Shown here: in pieces, positions 52,306-61,462 of the stretch | Layout of the letters: every line of letters starts with the position of its first letter | Numbering within the stretch: the stretch's first letter is position 1 | Origin: Gluconacetobacter diazotrophicus PA1 5 | Lineage (GTDB): Bacteria > Pseudomonadota > Alphaproteobacteria > Acetobacterales > Acetobacteraceae | NCBI RefSeq assembly: GCF_000021325.1 | Contig: NC_011365.1 | Span: forward strand, 1,522,501 to 1,586,500 | Direction: 5' to 3' | Length of the DNA stretch: 64,000 bases | Notes under the pieces: generated by a model | What the model was told of the DNA's origin: nothing | What the model saw: the letters and a program-made list of their open reading frames with translations, nothing else | Databases searched by the model: none | Translations under genes and position numbers: made by a program

Positions 52306-55220
52306 GCGACCGGCCCGCGGTCGGGCCGGGATTCGACGACCTCGACGCAGCGCAGGCACAGTTCGGGGTGGGCCGCATGGGTCCCGACCTCGTCCAGCAC
52401 CTTCCAGCAGCGGGCGCATTTATGGCCGCTGGCGGCCGAGATGACCGGGGCGCCATGGATGCCCACGCCGCCGCCCGCCCCGCTGTCCGCGCCTTCGGCG
52501 CCGTCCGTGCCGGCCAGGTAGATCGACGCGGCGCCCGGTTCCACCGTCACCGAGGCCTGGGACACGATGGCCAGTTCGCACCAGTCGATATCCGCGAAGC
52601 GCGCGGCCTCTTCCGCCGACAGGGGCAGGTCCAGCGCGGCCTGGAGGGACGAGCCGACGACACCGTCGCGGCGCGCGGCCTCGATTTCCGTCGTCACCAC
52701 GCGGCGCACCGCGCGCAGCGTGGTCCAGCGGTCGGCCAGGTCGGGGCGGATCCATTCCTCGGGCAGGGTCGGGAAGGCCTGCAGATGCACGCTGTCGGCC
52801 TCGCCGAAGCGGGCGGTCCAGGCTTCTTCCGCCGTGAAGACCAGCACCGGGGCCATCCAGGCGCACAGGCAGCGATGCAGATGGTCCAGCACCGTGCGCG
52901 CGGCGCGGCGGCGCAGGCTGTCGGCACCGTCGCAATAGATCGCGTCCTTGCGCACGTCGAAATAGAACGCCGACAGGTCGGACGCGCAGAAGCCGTGGAT
53001 CGCGCCATAAAGCCCGACCCATTCGTGGCTGCGCACCGCGTGGGCGACCTGCCCGCCCAGTTCGGTCAGGCGGTGCAGCACCCACTGTTCCAGTTCGGGC
53101 ATCTGCTCGTAGGGGACGCGTTCGGCCTCGGTGAAGCCGTCCAGCGCGCCCAGCAGCCAGCGCAGCGTGTTGCGCAGGCGGCGATAGAGTTCGCCCTGCT
53201 GCTTCAGGATCTCGCCGCCGATCCGCAGATCGTCGTTGGTGTCGGAATTCATCACCCACAGGCGCAGGATGTCGGCGCCCAGTGAATCGTTGACGTCCTG
53301 CGGGGCGACGACATTGCCCAGCGACTTGGACATCTTGCGCCCCTGCTCGTCCAGCACGAAGCCGTTCGTCACCAGGGCGCGATAAGGCGCCACCCCACGC
53401 GTGCCGACGCTTTCCAGCAGCGAGGACTGGAACCAGCCGCGATGCTGGTCCGATCCTTCCAGGTACAGGTCCGCCGGGAAAGGCAGCCCGTCGCGGCCCA
53501 GCACGAAGGCGTGGGTCGAACCGCTTTCGAACCAGACATCGACGATGTCGAAGACCTGTTCGTAATCGTCCGGGTTGCGGTCCTCGCCCAGGAAGCGGGC
53601 GGCGGGGGCGCTGTACCAGACATCCGCGCCCTCGGTGCGGAAGGCGTCCACGATGCGCTGCATCACCGCCGGGTCGCGCAGGACCTCGCCGGTACGCTTT
53701 TCCACGAAGACCGCGATCGGCACGCCCCAGGCGCGCTGGCGGCTGATGCACCAGTCCGGCCGGCCCGCGACCATCGAGGTCAGGCGGTTGCGGGCCTGCG
53801 CGGGGACGAAGGTCACGTCCTCCAGCGCCCGCAGCGCGCGGGCGCGCAGGTGCCCGTCACCATCCATGCGGATGAACCATTGCGGCGTCGCGCGATAGAT
53901 CACCGGGGCGCGCGACCGCCAAGAATGCGGGTAGGAATGGACCAGCGTGGACCGCGCGACCAGCCCGGCGGGCGCCGTGCCGTCCTGGTTGGCGCGCTCC
54001 ATCGCGGCCGACAGCGCGGCACAGACCGGGTCGGCGGCCTTGAAGACATGCGTGCCGGCGAACAGCGGCACCCAGTCGGCATAGCGCCCGTCATCCAGCA
54101 CGATTTCCGGGACCTCGATCCCGTTGGCGACGGTCAGGGCGAAATCGTCCTCGCCATGGGCGGGGGCCATGTGGACCAGGCCGGTGCCGGCATCGGTGGT
54201 GACGAAGTCGCCGCCCAGCAGCGGGACCTCGAAATCATAGCCCTCGCCCCGCAGCGGATGGGCGCAGACCGCGTCGGCCAGGGCCTCGCCCGGCAGGGTG
54301 TAGAGCACGTAATGCTCGGTGATCCCGGCGGCGGCGCAGAACGGCGCGATCAGGGATTCGGCCACCAGCAGGCGGGCGCCGGGTTCCAGCGGGGCCTCGT
54401 CGGTCACGCCGTCGACGCGCAGCACCGCGTAGGTGATCTCCGGCCCGAAGGCGATGGCGCGGTTGCCCGGGATGGTCCAGGGCGTGGTCGTCCAGATGAC
54501 GGCCGAGACATCCTGCAGCGCGCGGCCCGGGGTCGGGTCGTGGATAAAGGGAAAGGCGACATGGATCGTCGTCGATTCATGGTCGCGATATTCGATTTCG
54601 GCCTCGGCCAGGGCGGTCTTCTCGACCGGGCTCCACATTACCGGGCGCAGGCCGCGATACAGCAGCCCGTTCAGCAGGAAACGGCCGATTTCCTCGACGA
54701 TCGTGGCTTCCGAGGAAAAATCCATCGTGGCGTAGCGATGGTCCCATTCCGCCTGGACGCCCAGGCGGCGGAATTCGGCGGCCTGCACGTCCAGCCATTT
54801 CTGGGCATAGGCCCGGCATTCGGCGCGGAACTGCAGGACGGGCACGGAATCCTTGTCGCGCCCGGTCTTGCGGTATTCTTCCTCGATCTTCCATTCGATC
54901 GGCAGGCCGTGGCAGTCCCAGCCCGGGCGGTAATGCACCGCGAAGCCCGCCATGCGGTGGGCGCGGTTGATCACGTCCTTCAGGATCTTGTTCAGCGCGT
55001 GGCCGATATGCAGGTTGCCGTTCGCATAGGGCGGCCCGTCATGCAGCATGAAGGACGGGCGGCCTTCGGCCTGGGCGTGCAGCCGCTCGTCCAGGCCGGT
55101 CCGGGCCCAGTGCGCCAGAATCTCCGGCTCCCGCTTCGGCAGGCTGCCCCGCATGGGGAAGCTGGTTTTCGGCAGGAATACCGTGTCCCGATAGAGATCC
55201 TGTGGCTTCGACTCGGTCAT
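52302..55220 (-). CDS. ileS: Isoleucyl-tRNA synthetase
   Basis: A 972-residue class I aminoacyl-tRNA synthetase charging tRNA-Ile. HIGH lies at residues 71-74 (GNLHIGHAL) and KMSKS in GRKMSKSLGN around residue 630. The editing CP1 domain has the expected THR-rich region (VIWTTTPWTIPGN), and a C-terminal zinc cluster reads CARCWKV and then CLRCVEVV. It is a bacterial-type IleS rather than the mupirocin-resistant eukaryote-like type, judged from this zinc tail. It is followed by overlapping lspA. The 105 bases before it to ribF show no T-box or other leader element. Confidence 0.98.
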   Translation of the reverse strand: MTESKPQDLYRDTVFLPKTSFPMRGSLPKREPEILAHWARTGLDERLHAQAEGRPSFMLHDGPPYANGNLHIGHALNKILKDVINRAHRMAGFAVHYRPGWDCHGLPIEWKIEEEYRKTGRDKDSVPVLQFRAECRAYAQKWLDVQAAEFRRLGVQAEWDHRYATMDFSSEATIVEEIGRFLLNGLLYRGLRPVMWSPVEKTALAEAEIEYRDHESTTIHVAFPFIHDPTPGRALQDVSAVIWTTTPWTIPGNRAIAFGPEITYAVLRVDGVTDEAPLEPGARLLVAESLIAPFCAAAGITEHYVLYTLPGEALADAVCAHPLRGEGYDFEVPLLGGDFVTTDAGTGLVHMAPAHGEDDFALTVANGIEVPEIVLDDGRYADWVPLFAGTHVFKAADPVCAALSAAMERANQDGTAPAGLVARSTLVHSYPHSWRSRAPVIYRATPQWFIRMDGDGHLRARALRALEDVTFVPAQARNRLTSMVAGRPDWCISRQRAWGVPIAVFVEKRTGEVLRDPAVMQRIVDAFRTEGADVWYSAPAARFLGEDRNPDDYEQVFDIVDVWFESGSTHAFVLGRDGLPFPADLYLEGSDQHRGWFQSSLLESVGTRGVAPYRALVTNGFVLDEQGRKMSKSLGNVVAPQDVNDSLGADILRLWVMNSDTNDDLRIGGEILKQQGELYRRLRNTLRWLLGALDGFTEAERVPYEQMPELEQWVLHRLTELGGQVAHAVRSHEWVGLYGAIHGFCASDLSAFYFDVRKDAIYCDGADSLRRRAARTVLDHLHRCLCAWMAPVLVFTAEEAWTARFGEADSVHLQAFPTLPEEWIRPDLADRWTTLRAVRRVVTTEIEAARRDGVVGSSLQAALDLPLSAEEAARFADIDWCELAIVSQASVTVEPGAASIYLAGTDGAEGADSGAGGGVGIHGAPVISAASGHKCARCWKVLDEVGTHAAHPELCLRCVEVVESRPDRGPVA

Positions 55221-55325
55221 GACCCTGAATTTCTGACTGCTGACAGCGTGAAGCGGCGAAGCCGCGAAAGCCCAACCTTATGCGGAGGCCGACACCCCCC
55301 GGTCAAGCCGCCAGCCCTCGGAGCC

Positions 55326-56273
55326 TCAGGTCCCGGTGCGGGAAAGCGTGTCCAGGTACGCGCGCGCGGTCGCGGCGTCCTCGGCGATCTGGGCCTTCAG
55401 GGCGTCCAGCCCGGCGAAGCGCCGTTCCTCGCGCAGCAGGGTGTGCAGCCCCACCGACAGGGTCTGGCCGTACAGGTCGCCGTCGAAATCCAGCAGATGG
55501 ACCTCCAGCCGGCTTTCCTGCCCGTCATCGATGGTCGGACGGCGGCCGATATTGGCGACGCCGGGCCAGGCGCGGCCGTCAGCCAGGCGCACGGTCACGG
55601 CATACACGCCCCGCGCCGGTTCCAGGTGCCGGCCCAGCGGCACGTTGGCGGTGGGGAAGCCCAGCAGGCGCCCCCGCTTGTCGCCGTGCTGCACCACGCC
55701 GCGGATCGACCACGCGCGGCCCAGTTCCTCGGCCGCGCGTTCGGGATAGCCGTCCTGCAGCAGACGGCGGATGCGGGTCGAGGAATAGGGACCGCTGGCA
55801 TCGGTCAGAGGCGGAACGGCGGTCAGCCCGATGCCCAGTTCCTCCGCCCGGTCGGCCAGGAAGGTGACGTTGCCGCCGCGCCGGTGGCCGAAGACGAAAT
55901 CGGCGCCGCAGCCCAGATGGCGCAGGCCCAGCCCCTCGTGCAGCACGTCGGTCACGAAGCGTTCCGCGCTCATGGCGCTGAAGGCGGCGTCGAACGGGAT
56001 CTGGAACACATGGCGCACGCCCAGGGCGGACAGCGCCGCCAGCCGTTCCTCGGGCAGGGTCAGGCGAAAGGGCGGGTCCTGCGGGCGGAACAGTTCGCGC
56101 GGGTGGGGTTCGAACGTCACCACCGCCAGACCCAGGTCGGGCCGGGCCGCATGCAGCAGATGGACCAGATGGGCATGGCCCAGATGCACGCCGTCGAAAT
56201 TGCCCAGCGCCGCCGCCATGCCCCGCGCCTCGGCCGGGATATGGCGCCAGCCGGTATGCAGGTGCGCCCTCAT
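55326..56273 (-). CDS. ribF: Bifunctional riboflavin kinase/FAD synthetase RibF
   Basis: A 315-residue enzyme that phosphorylates riboflavin and adenylates FMN to FAD. The N-terminal nucleotidyltransferase domain has GNFDGVHLGH (residues 24-33) and, later, GADFVFGHRRGGN and YSSTRIRRLL. The C-terminal kinase domain has RGRLLGFPTANVPLG and RRPTIDDGQESRLEVHLLDFDG with the catalytic Glu. Its start overlaps the mtnC stop by ATGA, so riboflavin activation is transcribed with the methionine-salvage genes upstream and probably reads on toward ileS. Confidence 0.97.
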   Translation of the reverse strand: MRAHLHTGWRHIPAEARGMAAALGNFDGVHLGHAHLVHLLHAARPDLGLAVVTFEPHPRELFRPQDPPFRLTLPEERLAALSALGVRHVFQIPFDAAFSAMSAERFVTDVLHEGLGLRHLGCGADFVFGHRRGGNVTFLADRAEELGIGLTAVPPLTDASGPYSSTRIRRLLQDGYPERAAEELGRAWSIRGVVQHGDKRGRLLGFPTANVPLGRHLEPARGVYAVTVRLADGRAWPGVANIGRRPTIDDGQESRLEVHLLDFDGDLYGQTLSVGLHTLLREERRFAGLDALKAQIAEDAATARAYLDTLSRTGT

Positions 56274-56983
56274 GCGGCAACCGGCAGGGCGAAGCGGCGT
56301 GCCACGTCGTCCAGCGTCGTGGCGACGGGATGGCGGTCGCCAGCCACGGTGCCGTCTTCCGGCCGGACGAGCTGGCAGGTGCGCAGGCCGGCTTCCTCCG
56401 CCGCATCCAGTTCGGCCGTGATGTCGGACAGGAACAGCGTGCGCCCGGCGGCCCAGCCGGTTTCAGCCAGGATGGCGCGATAGCTGCCGGCCGCGCGCTT
56501 GCCACCGATGCGCAGGTCATAAAAACCACTAAACAGTCCGGCGACGTCGCCGTCGGTGGTGTGGCCGTAGATCAGGCGCTGCGCGGCCTCGGAGCCCGAG
56601 GAATAGACCGCGAGCCGCAGCCCCGCTGCCCGCCAGCGCCGCAGTGCCGGCACCACGTCCGGGTAGAGCGTCGCGCGCAGGGCGCCGGTGCGATACCCCT
56701 CTTCCCAAGCCAGGCCCTGCAGGGCCTTGAGCGGCCCGATCTTCTCGTCCCGGTCCATCCAGGCGTTCAACTGGTCCAGCGGGGGCACGCCGGGGGCCAG
56801 CGCCGCGATATCGGCCACGGCCGCGCGCACCGCCGGATCGTCCGCCCGTTGGGCCAGCAGGCCGGGCATCGCCGCGCGGGCGTAGGGAAACAGCACCTGG
56901 TGCACGAAGGCGACGGGAATCGTCGTACCTTCGATATCCAGCAGGACCGAGTCGATTGCGTCCGTGGACGCCGTCACCACCAT
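56270..56983 (-). CDS. mtnC: Enolase-phosphatase MtnC (methionine salvage)
   Basis: A 237-residue HAD-superfamily enzyme that enolises and dephosphorylates 2,3-diketo-5-methylthiopentyl-1-phosphate. The HAD nucleophile motif is VLLDIEGTT (residues 14-22, in the DxE form typical of MtnC). A second motif, VYSSGSEAAQRL, and FLSDITAELDAAEEAGL follow. The ATG at 56983 is chosen because an extended in-frame start would overlap the mtnD coding region. It sits between mtnD and ribF in the mtnB-mtnD-mtnC-ribF order. Confidence 0.95.
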   Translation of the reverse strand: MVVTASTDAIDSVLLDIEGTTIPVAFVHQVLFPYARAAMPGLLAQRADDPAVRAAVADIAALAPGVPPLDQLNAWMDRDEKIGPLKALQGLAWEEGYRTGALRATLYPDVVPALRRWRAAGLRLAVYSSGSEAAQRLIYGHTTDGDVAGLFSGFYDLRIGGKRAAGSYRAILAETGWAAGRTLFLSDITAELDAAEEAGLRTCQLVRPEDGTVAGDRHPVATTLDDVARRFALPVAA

Positions 56984-56996
56984 ATCCGCCAGCCCC

Positions 56997-57536
56997 TCAG
57001 CTAACGGGAAAGCGCCGGGCGATGTCGTCGCCCGTATAATCCGCGATCCAGCCGGTCGTGTCGGTGAACACGCGCAGCGCCACCACGTCGGGAGACAGCC
57101 CGGCATCGAACCAGTGGGGCGTCCCCCGGGGGACCGAGATCAGGTCGCCGGCCGTGCAGCACACGTCATAGACCCGGCCGTCGACATGCAGCACGAAATT
57201 GCCGCTGCCATGGACGAAGAACCGGACCTCGTCCTCGCTATGCGTATGTTCGGAGAGGAACTTGTCGCGCAGGGCCGTCAGGTTGGGGGTGGCGGCGTTG
57301 ATGCGCACCACGTCGGCGGACCCTGCCCCGGTCTCACCCATCAGCTCGTCCAGATAGGGGCGGTAGGTGTTCAGCACCGCGTCGGGCGTGGCGTCGAGCG
57401 GGGGCACCACGGGGCTGTCCCAGCGTTCGAAGCGCGCACCGATGCCGCGCAACGCGTCGGCGATGACGGCCGCGTCGTCGGTCCGCAGGACGATGTCGTC
57501 CGGGTCGTCGTCGCGATAGACGGTCAGGTGGCTCAT
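56997..57536 (-). CDS. mtnD: Acireductone dioxygenase MtnD
   Basis: A 179-residue cupin that oxidises acireductone to the 2-oxo acid precursor of methionine (Fe form) or to an off-pathway product (Ni form). Metal ligands are visible in EHTHSEDEVRFFVHGSG (two His and a Glu near residues 94-100) and the fourth, His, in GTPHWFDAG. Its start overlaps mtnB's stop by ATGA, and mtnC follows after 13 bases. Cytosolic. Confidence 0.97.
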   Translation of the reverse strand: MSHLTVYRDDDPDDIVLRTDDAAVIADALRGIGARFERWDSPVVPPLDATPDAVLNTYRPYLDELMGETGAGSADVVRINAATPNLTALRDKFLSEHTHSEDEVRFFVHGSGNFVLHVDGRVYDVCCTAGDLISVPRGTPHWFDAGLSPDVVALRVFTDTTGWIADYTGDDIARRFPVS

Positions 57537-58159
57537 CGTGCGACCTTCCTTCTTTCCAGTTCGCAGGCCAGCAGGAATTCCAGGCCCTCGAGCCGGGCGA
57601 GGGCAACGTCCATCGTCCCGCCCCAGACATACACGCCGTGGCCGCGAATGACGTAGCCCGCCGGCATCCGGCCCAGATACGGCGCCACGACGCCGGACAG
57701 GCGGGCGATGTCCTGGTCGTTGTCGAAGACGGGCAGGCGCACGGTCGTGTCGTGGGTCTGCTGGCCCTCGAACACCTTCAGCACCTCGTAGCCCGACAGC
57801 AGGATGGCATCGCCCTGTTCCATCATCGACAGCACGGTCGAGGCGACGGAATGGCCGTGCAGCACGGCCCCCACATCGGGTGACGCCTCATAGACCTGGC
57901 AATGCAGCAGGGTTTCGGCGCTGGGCCGGTCGCCGACGCGCACCGCGCGCCCGTCCGCCGTGACCTCGATCACCCCGTCCGCGGTCAGGTGGCCCTTGTG
58001 GCCGCCCGATCGGGTGATGGCGATCCGCCCGTCCGGCAGGCGGCGGCTGATATTGCCGGCCGTGGCCGGCACCCAGCCGAACCGGTCCATCCGCCGGCCG
58101 GCCGCGATAATATCCTGCACCGCGCCGGCCCACGGGTCGGTCGAAATCATCGTGTCCAT
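57533..58159 (-). CDS. mtnB: Methylthioribulose-1-phosphate dehydratase MtnB
   Basis: A 208-residue class II aldolase-fold dehydratase, zinc-dependent, the step before MtnC in methionine salvage. Metal ligands are two His in LHGHSVAST and one in VIRGHGVYVWG. The substrate phosphate contact region is ATAGNISRRL. The start at 58159 has AGGA five bases upstream; an ATG three codons later (58150) is an alternative. mtnA and mtnK, needed earlier in the pathway, are not in the window. The tatA gene precedes it on the same strand. Confidence 0.96.
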   Translation of the reverse strand: MDTMISTDPWAGAVQDIIAAGRRMDRFGWVPATAGNISRRLPDGRIAITRSGGHKGHLTADGVIEVTADGRAVRVGDRPSAETLLHCQVYEASPDVGAVLHGHSVASTVLSMMEQGDAILLSGYEVLKVFEGQQTHDTTVRLPVFDNDQDIARLSGVVAPYLGRMPAGYVIRGHGVYVWGGTMDVALARLEGLEFLLACELERRKVAR

Positions 58160-58206
58160 GTCGATCCTGGGTCGATCCGGGGTCGCTGGCCCGTCAGGGC
58201 CCGCCC

Positions 58207-58473
58207 TCACGGCGTGGAGGAGCCGGACGGGCGCCCCGTGCCCGAGAAGCTGGCATCACGCTGCACGGTGCCGGCGGCGGGGCCGGGCGGGGCGATGTGG
58301 CCGCCGGGGCCCGCGCTGCCTTCCATGGTTTCGTCATCGGCCATGTTCTTCTTGAACGATTTGACCCCGCGCGCGACGTCGCCCATCAGCGTGCTGATCT
58401 TTCCGCCGCCGCCAAACAGGACCAGCACGACCGCCAGGACGATCAGCCAGTGCCAGATGCTCAAGCTACCCAT
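58207..58473 (-). CDS. tatA: Twin-arginine translocase subunit TatA
   Basis: An 88-residue protein that forms the pore part of the Tat system for exporting folded proteins. It has one N-terminal membrane helix ([20 protein letters not shown]), the FG hinge, and an amphipathic helix ([20 protein letters not shown]) followed by a short disordered tail. tatB and tatC are not adjacent. Many acetic acid bacteria rely on Tat for periplasmic dehydrogenases. Confidence 0.96.
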   Translation of the reverse strand: MGSLSIWHWLIVLAVVLVLFGGGGKISTLMGDVARGVKSFKKNMADDETMEGSAGPGGHIAPPGPAAGTVQRDASFSGTGRPSGSSTP

Positions 58474-58609
58474 AACACATCCTCGATTCCGCGCCGCGAC
58501 GCGAAGCTGCTTTCACCCGGGGCCGGTGCCGGTCGGCCCGATCCGTCCCCATCACATGGAACCACGGCGTTCGTCATGCAAGCGCCGTTTTCTCGCTTCG
58601 CCCCCATCG

Positions 58610-59119
58610 TCAGGCATCGGGGGACGGGCGTAACGGCAGGTCGCGGGAAATGAAACCATAGGTCGGATAGATTGTCCTGCCCATGCTGTGGACCGGTTGC
58701 CACCAGACCCTGACCGCCGACCAGTCGTTGGCGCGGGACACATCGACGATCGGAATATCGTGTTCGATCCGTCCGGGCACCCAGTTCGCCTGGTCGACCA
58801 GGATCGCCCGCGTGCCGCGCACCTGGCGGACCACCGAGACATGGCCGTCCGGCAGCCGGCCGGTCGAGCGGAAGACCAGGACCTCGCCGGGTTCGGGCAC
58901 CCGGGAATGGGCATAATAGCCCGCCGATTGCCGCCACCACCCCGCCGCCGGCCCGCTGAGCCGCAGCCCGGTGACCGACCGCGCATAGGGCGCGCACTGC
59001 ACCCTGCCGTTCCAGCCCGCGCCGCCGCCGCAATCCGCCAGCGGCAGCATGCAGCACAGCGCCAGCCAGCGGGCGCGCAAGGGAAGCCTTATCGGAAGCC
59101 TCGCCGGACGCCCCGTCAT
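58610..59119 (-). CDS. CHAP-domain peptidoglycan hydrolase-like protein
   Basis: A 169-residue predicted secreted protein with an N-terminal signal or anchor (RARWLALCCMLPLADC) and a CHAP-type cysteine peptidase domain: the catalytic Cys in VQCAPYARSVTG, the His in PDGHVSVVRQV, and a following polar position in DQANWVPG. CHAP domains cleave peptidoglycan amide bonds. The LADC sequence is close to but not a clean lipobox. It overlaps recX by ATGA at its start, an unusual pairing whose meaning is unclear. Confidence 0.82.
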   Translation of the reverse strand: MTGRPARLPIRLPLRARWLALCCMLPLADCGGGAGWNGRVQCAPYARSVTGLRLSGPAAGWWRQSAGYYAHSRVPEPGEVLVFRSTGRLPDGHVSVVRQVRGTRAILVDQANWVPGRIEHDIPIVDVSRANDWSAVRVWWQPVHSMGRTIYPTYGFISRDLPLRPSPDA

Positions 59120-59796
59120 GCCGATTTCATCCGGATGACCCGCTCCTCGGCCTCCTCGGGGTCCATGTCCAGGGCCGCTTCGGCCACGGCGCGGCCGAAG
59201 CCCGCGCGGGCCATGGCCTCCAGCACCCGGCGGCGGCGGGTGACCCGGTCGTCCTCCGCCCCCCCGTTCGCTTCCCCCTCCGCCGCATCGGACGGGGGGG
59301 CGAACGGGCCGGCGCGGCGGCGCCGCGCGAACACCAGCGCCGCCGCCAGTTCGGTATCCTGCCCCTGCCCGCCGCGCGCGCCCAGGGTTTCGTCCAGGAC
59401 GGAGCCGAGCGTGTCCTCTTCCACCCCCCTTACGGCCAGATGCGCCTGCACCGCGCGGCGCGACCGGCCCGCGCGGGTCAGCGACCGGGCGCGGGCGCCG
59501 GCGAAGGCGGCATCGTCCACCGCGCCCAGATCGGCCATGTCGCGCACCACCTGGTCGATCTGGGCGCGGACGGGGGTGATCTGGGTCTCGATCTCCTCGG
59601 GCAGGGTGCCGGCCTGGGCCGCACGGCGGGCCCAGCGTTGCAGGAAGCGATCCAGGACCTGCGCCAGCCCGGCCCGTGTGGTGCCGAAGCGCGCCAGATG
59701 CGCCAGCGCCACCGCGCGCAGGGCGGCGCGATCGGGCACCGGCGCATCCGCCCGGCGCCCGCGGGTGGTCATGTCCCGGGCGACACGTTTCGTCAT
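59116..59796 (-). CDS. recX: Regulatory protein RecX
   Basis: A 226-residue helical-repeat protein that limits RecA filament growth. The three-helix repeats are recognisable (VRDMADLGAVDDAAFAGARARSLTRAGRSRR, described here in pieces: DLGAVDDAAFA, RSLTRAGRSRRAVQAHL; then RRRRVLEAMARAGFGRAVAEAAL). recA is not nearby. The ATG at 59796 is a choice between three in-frame ATGs, none with a strong ribosome-binding site. The insertion PPSDAAEGEANGGAEDD makes it longer than E. coli RecX (166). Confidence 0.87.
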   Translation of the reverse strand: MTKRVARDMTTRGRRADAPVPDRAALRAVALAHLARFGTTRAGLAQVLDRFLQRWARRAAQAGTLPEEIETQITPVRAQIDQVVRDMADLGAVDDAAFAGARARSLTRAGRSRRAVQAHLAVRGVEEDTLGSVLDETLGARGGQGQDTELAAALVFARRRRAGPFAPPSDAAEGEANGGAEDDRVTRRRRVLEAMARAGFGRAVAEAALDMDPEEAEERVIRMKSA

Positions 59797-59973
59797 GACA
59801 GGATCATGGCACACGCGATCCGAAATCGCGAAGCCCCTGCGCGGTACAGAGCGCGCAAGATCGGCTTGATGTCCCGTTCAAGCGTCTCTCTGCTTCAACG
59901 GACGGCCCTGTATCTTCGGGATATCATCGGGCCGGGTCCCGATTGCAATCTGCGCCTGCGAGGAGAGCAAGCG

Positions 59974-60744
59974 ATGACTGAAGAACACGACGCCGCATAC
60001 CGGGCCTTCACCGCGCGGCAGTACGGCGTGCGCGCGGCGGATTACGTGTCGAGCACGGTTCATGCCGGCGGCGCGGACCTGGATGAGATCGAACGCGCCG
60101 TGGCAGGCAGGGGGCTGGCGCGCGTGCTGGACCTGGGCTGCGGCGGCGGACATGTCAGCTATCGGGCGGCGCCCCATGTCGGGCAGGTCGTGGCCTGCGA
60201 CGTGACGCCGGACATGCTGGACGCGGTCGCCCGGACCGCGATCGAACGCGGCCTGGACAATATCGTCACGCAGCGGGCAGCGGCCGAAAGCCTGCCCTTC
60301 ACCGACGCCGCGTTCGACGCGGTGCTGTGCCGCTTCACCGCCCATCACTGGCGGGACATCGACGCCGGCCTGCGGGAGGCACGCCGGGTGCTGAAACCCG
60401 ATGGCCTTGCGATTGTCGTGGATGTCACGGCCCCGGCCGACCCGCTGTGCGACAGTTGGCTGCAGACGCTGGAACTGCTGCGCGACGTGTCGCACGCACG
60501 CGATTACAGCGTCGCCGAATGGACCGCCGCCTTCGGCCGCGCCGGATTCGCATTGCAGGGCGTAACGCCGCGCCGGCTGCGGATGGAATTCGCAAGCTGG
60601 GTCGCCCGGGCCCGGACGCCGACCGAACGAATCGACGCGATCCGGTCCCTTCAGCGCGCGGCACCCGAAATCGTCGCCGCGCGATTCGCACTCGAGGATG
60701 ACGGCAGCTTCCTGCTGGACACCACCAGCTTCACGGTGACCTGA
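59974..60744 (+). CDS. Class I SAM-dependent methyltransferase
   Basis: A 256-residue methyltransferase with a UbiE/Methyltransf_11 type fold: motif I VLDLGCGGGHVSYRA (about residues 50-64), an acidic loop after strand 2 (VVACDVTPDMLDAV) and a post-motif AFDAVLCRFTAHHW, followed by REARRVLKPDGLAIVVD. GAGGAG 9 bases before the ATG decides the start; the frame is open upstream over the recX shadow. The substrate is unknown. It is divergent from recX and convergent with the TPR protein. Confidence 0.92.
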   Translation: MTEEHDAAYRAFTARQYGVRAADYVSSTVHAGGADLDEIERAVAGRGLARVLDLGCGGGHVSYRAAPHVGQVVACDVTPDMLDAVARTAIERGLDNIVTQRAAAESLPFTDAAFDAVLCRFTAHHWRDIDAGLREARRVLKPDGLAIVVDVTAPADPLCDSWLQTLELLRDVSHARDYSVAEWTAAFGRAGFALQGVTPRRLRMEFASWVARARTPTERIDAIRSLQRAAPEIVAARFALEDDGSFLLDTTSFTVT

Positions 60745-60758
60745 AGCGTCCGCGCGCC

Positions 60759-61367
60759 TTACGTGGGCTGGCCGTAGGCGCGCAGGTGCAGCTTTTCGCC
60801 GTGGGCGCGGCCGCCCTCGGTCATCGGGTCCAGGACCATCACGTGCTGCCAGGCGCGGTAGGCGGCCTGCCAGTCGCCGCGCTGTTCCTCGACCGTCGAG
60901 AGGACCTGCCATGCGACCGCGTCATGGTCGTCATGCTGCAGCGCCACGCCCAGGTCGGTCACCGCGCCGTCCAGGTCGCGCGCCGCAAGCCGGGCCTGGG
61001 CGCGGTCCCGCCACAGGATGGCCGCATCCGGCTGAAGCACCAGCGCATCGTCCAGGTCCTCGACCGCATCGACCGGCTTGCCGGCGGCCAGGTGCCCCTG
61101 GGCACGGCGCAGCAGCAGGCGGGTGGTGGGCGACAGGGGGCGCAGCCGGGCCTGTTCCAAACCGACTTCCAGCGCGGCGGCCGTACCGCGGGACGTGGCC
61201 CGCGCCAGTTCCGCCGTCAGCAGCGCCAGTTCGTCCGCGCTGGAACCATGCCGGGCGGAGAGAGCGGAGGAAGGCGGCGCGGCCGGAGGGGACGGCACGG
61301 TGGGTGGAGGGGCCGCCCGCGCGGGTGCCGCGACAGCCAGCCATAGCGCCGCGATCAGGGCACCCAT
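60759..61367 (-). CDS. Secreted TPR-repeat protein
   Basis: A 202-residue protein with a signal peptide (MGALIAALWLAVAAPARA) and a Pro-rich start of the mature part, then about three tetratricopeptide repeats (AVEDLDDALVLQPDAAILWRDR, AVTDLGVALQHDDHDAVAW and WQAAYRAWQHVMVLDP). Likely periplasmic scaffold of unknown partner. An earlier in-frame ATG (61448) would place the signal peptide internally, so 61367 is preferred. rpmJ lies upstream on the same strand with 95 bases between. Confidence 0.8.
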   Translation of the reverse strand: MGALIAALWLAVAAPARAAPPPTVPSPPAAPPSSALSARHGSSADELALLTAELARATSRGTAAALEVGLEQARLRPLSPTTRLLLRRAQGHLAAGKPVDAVEDLDDALVLQPDAAILWRDRAQARLAARDLDGAVTDLGVALQHDDHDAVAWQVLSTVEEQRGDWQAAYRAWQHVMVLDPMTEGGRAHGEKLHLRAYGQPT

Positions 61368-61462
61368 GCGCAAACACCCGCATCCGGGACCGGACAGCCG
61401 GACCCGAACGCGGGTGCGCGAATCACACAAGATGAACCGTACGGCCAAGGCCGCCCGGACAA

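Noticed and set aside
55221-55325. A T-box or other tRNA-sensing leader before ileS
   Set aside because: No T-box sequence, specifier loop or terminator is present in the 105 bases.
58610-59119. Clean lipoprotein signal in the CHAP protein
   Set aside because: LADC lacks the small residue normally found directly before the lipidated Cys; a plain signal peptide or anchor is as likely.
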